Source: an uncultured Planctomycetaceae bacterium (GTDB lineage Bacteria > Planctomycetota > Planctomycetia > Pirellulales > Pirellulaceae). Taken from it: a stretch of 23,976 nt of DNA. Under the pieces are notes generated by a model that saw only the letters and a list, made by a program, of their open reading frames with translations, made no database searches and had not been told where the DNA came from. The position numbers and the translations under genes are program-made. The DNA lies in the NCBI GenBank assembly GCA_937967665.1, contig CALBSZ010000125.1, positions 1 through 23,976 on the forward strand, given 5' to 3'. Below are positions 23,701 to 23,976 of the stretch, in pieces. Each line of letters begins with the position of its first letter. Positions within the stretch are counted from its first letter, which is position 1.

Positions 23701-23976
23701 TGGCCGACTACCGCGATGACTTCCAAGGACCACCGGCCGCGGGCTGGAGCTACTTGTGGAACGAAAACGGCGAAATCGGTACGGCCGCGAACTATTCCAG
23801 TTACACCTACAACGGCAGTTACTACGACTTCGACGGTATCAATAATGGCCTGCCCGATGCCGAACCCTCAGGTTTTGGAAACCTGGGCGCGGGGGGCGGG
23901 CACGCGGGGCGCGGATCCGGTCAGGCGCAGTCCGGCGGCATCGACCGCTATGTGATCGCCGGCTATACGATTTCCG
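20754..23976 (+). CDS. Giant LEPR-XLL surface protein with repeated beta-sandwich modules in tandem-95-like repeats, partial (3' end off right edge)
   Basis: The frame from ATG 20754 is open for 1,074 codons to the window edge. A strong GGGGGAA ribosome binding site precedes it. The very basic N-terminus (MAIRRQGKRRRQKED) is followed by LEQLEPRRLLAG at 28-38, the LEPR-XLL export-associated motif of planctomycete giant proteins. Modules of about 175 residues start with DYRDDFQGPTPAAGWSYLWN and end with DSFAFDFTVE: about 61-232, 337-509, 520-690, 800-973 and 983 onward (cut). Each has the look of a ligand- or carbohydrate-binding jelly roll (YxVxxDGLY, VRVYVNDTL, LxAGDxIYVAVGP). Between them lie cadherin/tandem-95 pieces (about 236-335 and 696-799), such as LTVNGDGTVSYDP, DTFSYTITDAGG and NENTAFAVNVLSND. 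No enzyme motif is seen. It is probably an adhesin or sheath protein; the binding target is unknown. Modules alternate between two types. Confidence 0.88.
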   Translation, partial: MAIRRQGKRRRQKEDQTVQRRRLGASLEQLEPRRLLAGMTNEDTPIVLSSGELDGLPSAPVADYRDDFQGPTPAAGWSYLWNNGRIGDAANYTSLLWEGSRYDGNGSAGLPDANPIAWGNLGSTSGHPGAGRDQAGAAGLDRYVIAGYQVATDGLYGISNSLVQHASCGSNGAEVRVYVNDTLIRDRFYANNGSASVDGAVGTLAAGDQIYVAVGPNFTDGCDGFAFDFTVERYADVTGVTSPSAQGAQLTVNGDGTVSYDPRNAAALQSLNTGGSANDSFQYTYNLSGTPGTTTATVTVTGLDEFPVASPDSAVTNSATEIGIPVAANDNVSVPLADFRDDFQGSTPAAGWQYLWNEFGPIGNSANYNPLIWDGGNNYDRDGFAGLNDGTPFSWGHVNANGGHAGAGSGQGNSDGIDRYAIAAYTVPFDGDFQLNDTLFQNTNPCSAGIDLRVYVNDSFVGSRSVASGGSTTFDMPLGTLTAGDVIYVGTGPQGSDGCDSFALDFTVETTTLLTEEVAGYQRDFAGPPAAGWSYLWNENGEIGTAANYSSYTYNGSYYDFDGVNNGLPDAEPSGYGNLGAGGGHAGRGSGQAQSGGIDRYVIAGYTISEAGVYEVTDSYATNTNSGCGNGIAVRLYVNDTLLTNVDSGNGSTANFDMRLGALNAGDTIYAALGPESQDGCDSFAWDFNIQRTTIPQISVNSSTSALGAALTVNPDGSVHYDPTASTTLQPLPRWQNSVDTFSYTITDAGGRTATATATVTVAGVLDPLAAVADVAATNENTAFAVNVLSNDAAGSYVIADYGDDFQGGTPATGWQYLWNSGGPLGATDNYRNLLWDGSNAYDRDGIAGLNDGTPFSWGSLNAGGGHTGRGSNDGNSGGVARAAIAAYTIPVDGLYDLTNSVITNTNAGGGDGVDVQVLRNNTVVGGTSVGNGGTDDFDMRLGELSAGDTIYVAVGPKTTDGADSFALDFSLEYVPLPTSIAVADYRDDFQGPPAAGWSYLWNENGEIGTAANYSSYTYNGSYYDFDGINNGLPDAEPSGFGNLGAGGGHAGRGSGQAQSGGIDRYVIAGYTIS
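22344..22581 (+). repeat. 238-bp direct repeat, copy 1
   Basis: It matches 23739-23976 without gaps, with 14 differences over 238 bases (about 94% identity) at an offset of 1,395 bases (465 codons). Only two of the changes alter the protein (Val/Ile and Tyr/Phe). It encodes the first half of the third beta-sandwich module. Confidence 0.95.
23739..23976 (+). repeat. 238-bp direct repeat, copy 2 (runs into the right edge)
   Basis: This is the partner of 22344-22581, in the fifth module. The match is still running at the last base of the window, so the true repeat is longer. Confidence 0.95.

Noticed and set aside
20934..23976. CRISPR array or transposon repeats
   Set aside because: The repeats are long, in frame, coding, and differ mainly at silent positions. 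No terminal inverted repeats or transposase are seen.

Overview
The window looks like chromosomal DNA from a planctomycete, probably of the Pirellula/Rhodopirellula type. The indications are GC-rich coding DNA, a planctomycete cytochrome c (PSCyt1/DUF1549) protein, two giant surface proteins that both carry an N-terminal LEPR-XLL-type motif, a GEVED domain, and PPC, dockerin-like and tandem-95 style repeats. This is inferred from family content, not from a marker gene. I saw no tRNA, rRNA, CRISPR array, insertion sequence or phage gene.

Layout: (1) 1-1606, minus strand: a PSCyt1/DUF1549/LamG-like protein that runs off the left edge. (2) 1915-12198, plus strand: a 3,427-residue secreted protein holding two complete peptidases, a subtilisin-type S8 and a fungalysin-type M36, separated and followed by adhesion and pre-peptidase modules. 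(3) 12282-13478, minus strand: L-2-hydroxyglutarate oxidase (LhgO type). (4) 13641-14420, plus strand: a lipoprotein with a thioredoxin-like fold and no CXXC. (5) 14596-19004, plus strand: a compact three-gene unit made of a HlyD-like membrane fusion protein, a cytoplasmic receiver-receiver-PilZ-zinc-ribbon regulator, and a processive family 2 glycosyltransferase. (6) 19049-20563, minus strand: a flavin-dependent halogenase. (7) 20754-23976, plus strand: the first 1,074 codons of a second giant LEPR-XLL surface protein, made of about 175-residue beta-sandwich-like modules set into cadherin/tandem-95-like repeats. It runs off the right edge.

The most system-like part is region 5. A PilZ protein, a membrane fusion protein and a QxxRW glycosyltransferase in one tight unit (13-nt gap, then 44-nt overlap) match the logic of alginate Alg8/Alg44 and other c-di-GMP-controlled exopolysaccharide synthases. 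Here the Alg44 functions are split over two proteins, and the PilZ protein also carries a degenerate receiver, an intact receiver and a cysteine-rich output domain resembling TackOD1. The second notable object is the S8-M36 double protease. A broken PPC domain and repeated tail cassettes suggest it arose by fusion of two secreted proteases.

Two of the most important coding regions (1-1606 and 20754-23976) run off the window edges and were read by direct translation. Start codons were chosen from Shine-Dalgarno spacing and family length. No database search was possible, so all domain names rest on recognised motifs.
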